A program made the position numbers and the translations under genes. A stretch of 16,298 nucleotides of DNA, taken from Pavlovales sp. CCMP2436 (Eukaryota; Haptophyta; Pavlovophyceae; Pavlovales). The stretch is from positions 307,221-323,518 of the forward strand of contig MU631309.1 of the NCBI GenBank assembly GCA_026770615.1, in the 5' to 3' direction. A model generated the notes under the pieces. That model searched no databases and was not told the origin of the DNA. It saw only the letters and a program-made list of their open reading frames with translations. Below are positions 15,134 to 16,298 of this stretch, one piece after another. Positions within the stretch are counted from its first letter, which is position 1; every line of letters begins with the position of its first letter.

Positions 15134-16227
15134 TCAGAAGTCGATGAGTTTCTCGTTCTCATCCCCTCCCTCCTCAGGCATGGCCGCCTGCCCGCCCTTG
15201 CCCAATGCGGCTACTGGCCTACTGGGCGCCACCGTGGAGCCCCAGCTGTCCGACTCGTCACCGCCGTCGTCGCCTCCCTCGCCCTTCTCATCGTCCCATC
15301 CCCAGGAGTCGTCCCCCCACCCCGACTCCCCATGGTCACCTTCCCTGTTGTTACCCCAGCCGTCCGCCGCCACGCCGCCCTCACGCTCACGCGAGTCGCC
15401 GCGCGATCGTCTGCCGCCCCCCCTTGCGGAGGCGACACCGGCCACGCGAGCGGATGGGGCGAGCATGGCGGATGGGTTGGCAGCCCCCGCCGCCTCCGCG
15501 TCGACCTGCGAGTAGCCGAGGGTGCGCTGCAGCACGCTCTTGGCGCGCACGTAGAGGTAGGCGCAGCCGCACAGGGCCAGCAGAAATAGCAGCACCGACT
15601 GATAATGCATAATTAGTAAAGTATCCGTATTCGGATTCGTATTAATACGATTATCAATGTTGTTACTATGAGTATCATAAGTGTATTCGTGAATCTTCTT
15701 ATCATGATTATGATCATAATTGATTATGCTGCCAAAATACCGACTCGAACTTATGAATCGAAGTTATGATCGTGATATTGATTTTACCAGTCGTTATTGT
15801 CATTAGTATTGCTATCATTGAGAGAGGTAAAAAGGAGGATGGCGCGCGTATCATTCCACTCGTGCCGCCTTCGGGCAGCAAATTCAGAGACGATAAAAAT
15901 AACTAAGAGGACTACTACTACTACTCATACAGAAAAAAAGCTCACCATGTTGTTGGTGCCACCGCCGTCGTCAACCGCAGGCTTCGCACCCGCCGCCGCA
16001 GCAGTAGCCGCCGCCGTCGCAGCCGCCACTGCCACCACCGCCAGTGAATTACCCTCCTCGGCAGTGTGTAGCGTCTCAGCGCGCAGTGGCTGCCCCCCGT
16101 GTGCCTGATCGCTCGGTGTCGCAGTTGCCGTCTCCTCGCCCCTGCCCCCCCCTTCCCCTCCACTCCCCACCCATAGCTCTTCTCTCGCCCTGTTGTCCAC
16201 CTCCGAGTTGAACTGGCAGCTCTCACC
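15134..16227 (-). CDS. Single-pass membrane protein with acidic Trp/Gly/Asp-rich tail, two exons seen (5' end outside window)
   Basis: Exon 16227-15946 and exon 15598-15134 are joined in phase 0 by a GT-AG intron. The first begins GESCQFNSEVDNRAREELW after a long pyrimidine tract and CGCGCAG, so more exons lie upstream. It continues with a Gly-rich part, a long Ala/Val-rich helix-like stretch and VDDGGGTNNM. The second begins SVLLFLLALCGCAYLYVRAK, a clear transmembrane segment followed by basic residues, so the remainder is probably cytosolic. The tail has LGYSQVD, which fits a YxxF-type sorting signal, then basic sequence, then DDSWGWDDEKGEGGDDGG and ESDSWGS, ending EKLIDF and TGA (15136-15134). 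I do not recognise the family. Trp residues in acidic tails are known ligands of coat and adaptor subunits, so a trafficking role is a guess. The second exon also has an ATG (15610) with an open frame, so an intronless short form starting MHYQSV cannot be excluded. Confidence 0.6.
15599..15945 (-). other. Intron of the membrane-protein gene, 347 bp, AT-rich
   Basis: On the minus strand the donor is ATG|GTGAGC (15945) and the acceptor is GCATTATCAG (15599). It is far richer in A+T than the flanking exons, as are the introns of the ADA2-like gene. It contains (ACT)5 at 15911-15925 and self-complementary stretches such as TATGATCATAA (15708-15718). No target duplication at its ends is visible. 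Confidence 0.6.
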
Positions 16228-16298
16228 CTGCGCGCGGCGAGGAGGGTGGGAGTGTGGGAGTGGGGGAGGGGGGAAGAAGGCGTGTGTGGGTGGGGGGG
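16228..16298 (-). other. Polypyrimidine tract and acceptor of an upstream intron
   Basis: On the minus strand 70 bases are nearly all C and T and end in CGCGCGCAG, a strong 3' splice site. On the plus strand it is G-rich, with several runs of four or more G. Confidence 0.6.

Noticed and set aside
16245..16298. G-rich run as a telomere or quadruplex regulatory element
   Set aside because: The G runs are irregular and are best explained as the complement of the pyrimidine tract of a splice acceptor.

Overview
The window is eukaryotic nuclear DNA. The coding sequence is GC-rich, it is broken by GT-AG introns that are much richer in A+T, and it holds retrotransposon and DNA-transposon remains. 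This suggests a GC-rich unicellular alga or a related protist. The sequence alone does not fix the lineage.

Left part (1-1470, + strand): the last exons of an ADA2-type transcriptional adaptor. A complete SWIRM domain is split over three exons. The final intron is bounded by an exact duplication of GTGCGCATC and looks like a transposon-derived intron (an introner). Next (1763-3122) is a small element-like unit. Inverted copies of a dispersed repeat flank a minus-strand gene with a Cys-rich, piggyBac-type C-terminus but no catalytic core. Region 3300-4200 (+) holds coding-like exons of an unidentified gene. Region 4200-5600 is mostly tandem duplications and an AT-rich cluster of inverted CCGTT/AACGG motifs. 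Region 5600-6360 carries minus-strand coding-like stretches without an assignable family.

Centre (about 6770-13606, minus strand): a long, decayed DIRS-like retrotransposon. In transcription order it has a gag-like protein, a reverse transcriptase (YTDD box), RNase H, and a tyrosine recombinase with its Arg, HxxR and Tyr residues. The reading frame is broken by about a dozen frameshifts. One is explained by a 25-bp fold-back insertion.

Right part: a third copy of the dispersed repeat (14336-14513) containing a perfect 30-bp palindrome, then a minus-strand, spliced gene (15134-16227, its 5' end beyond the window) for a single-pass membrane protein with an acidic, Trp/Gly/Asp-rich tail.

One observation cuts across the regions. 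In the frames that look coding, every internal stop I found is TAA or TAG, none is TGA, while the identifiable genes end in TGA. This could be ordinary decay. It is also what a nuclear code with TAA/TAG read as an amino acid (perhaps Gln) and TGA as the only stop would look like. It is a hypothesis, not a conclusion.
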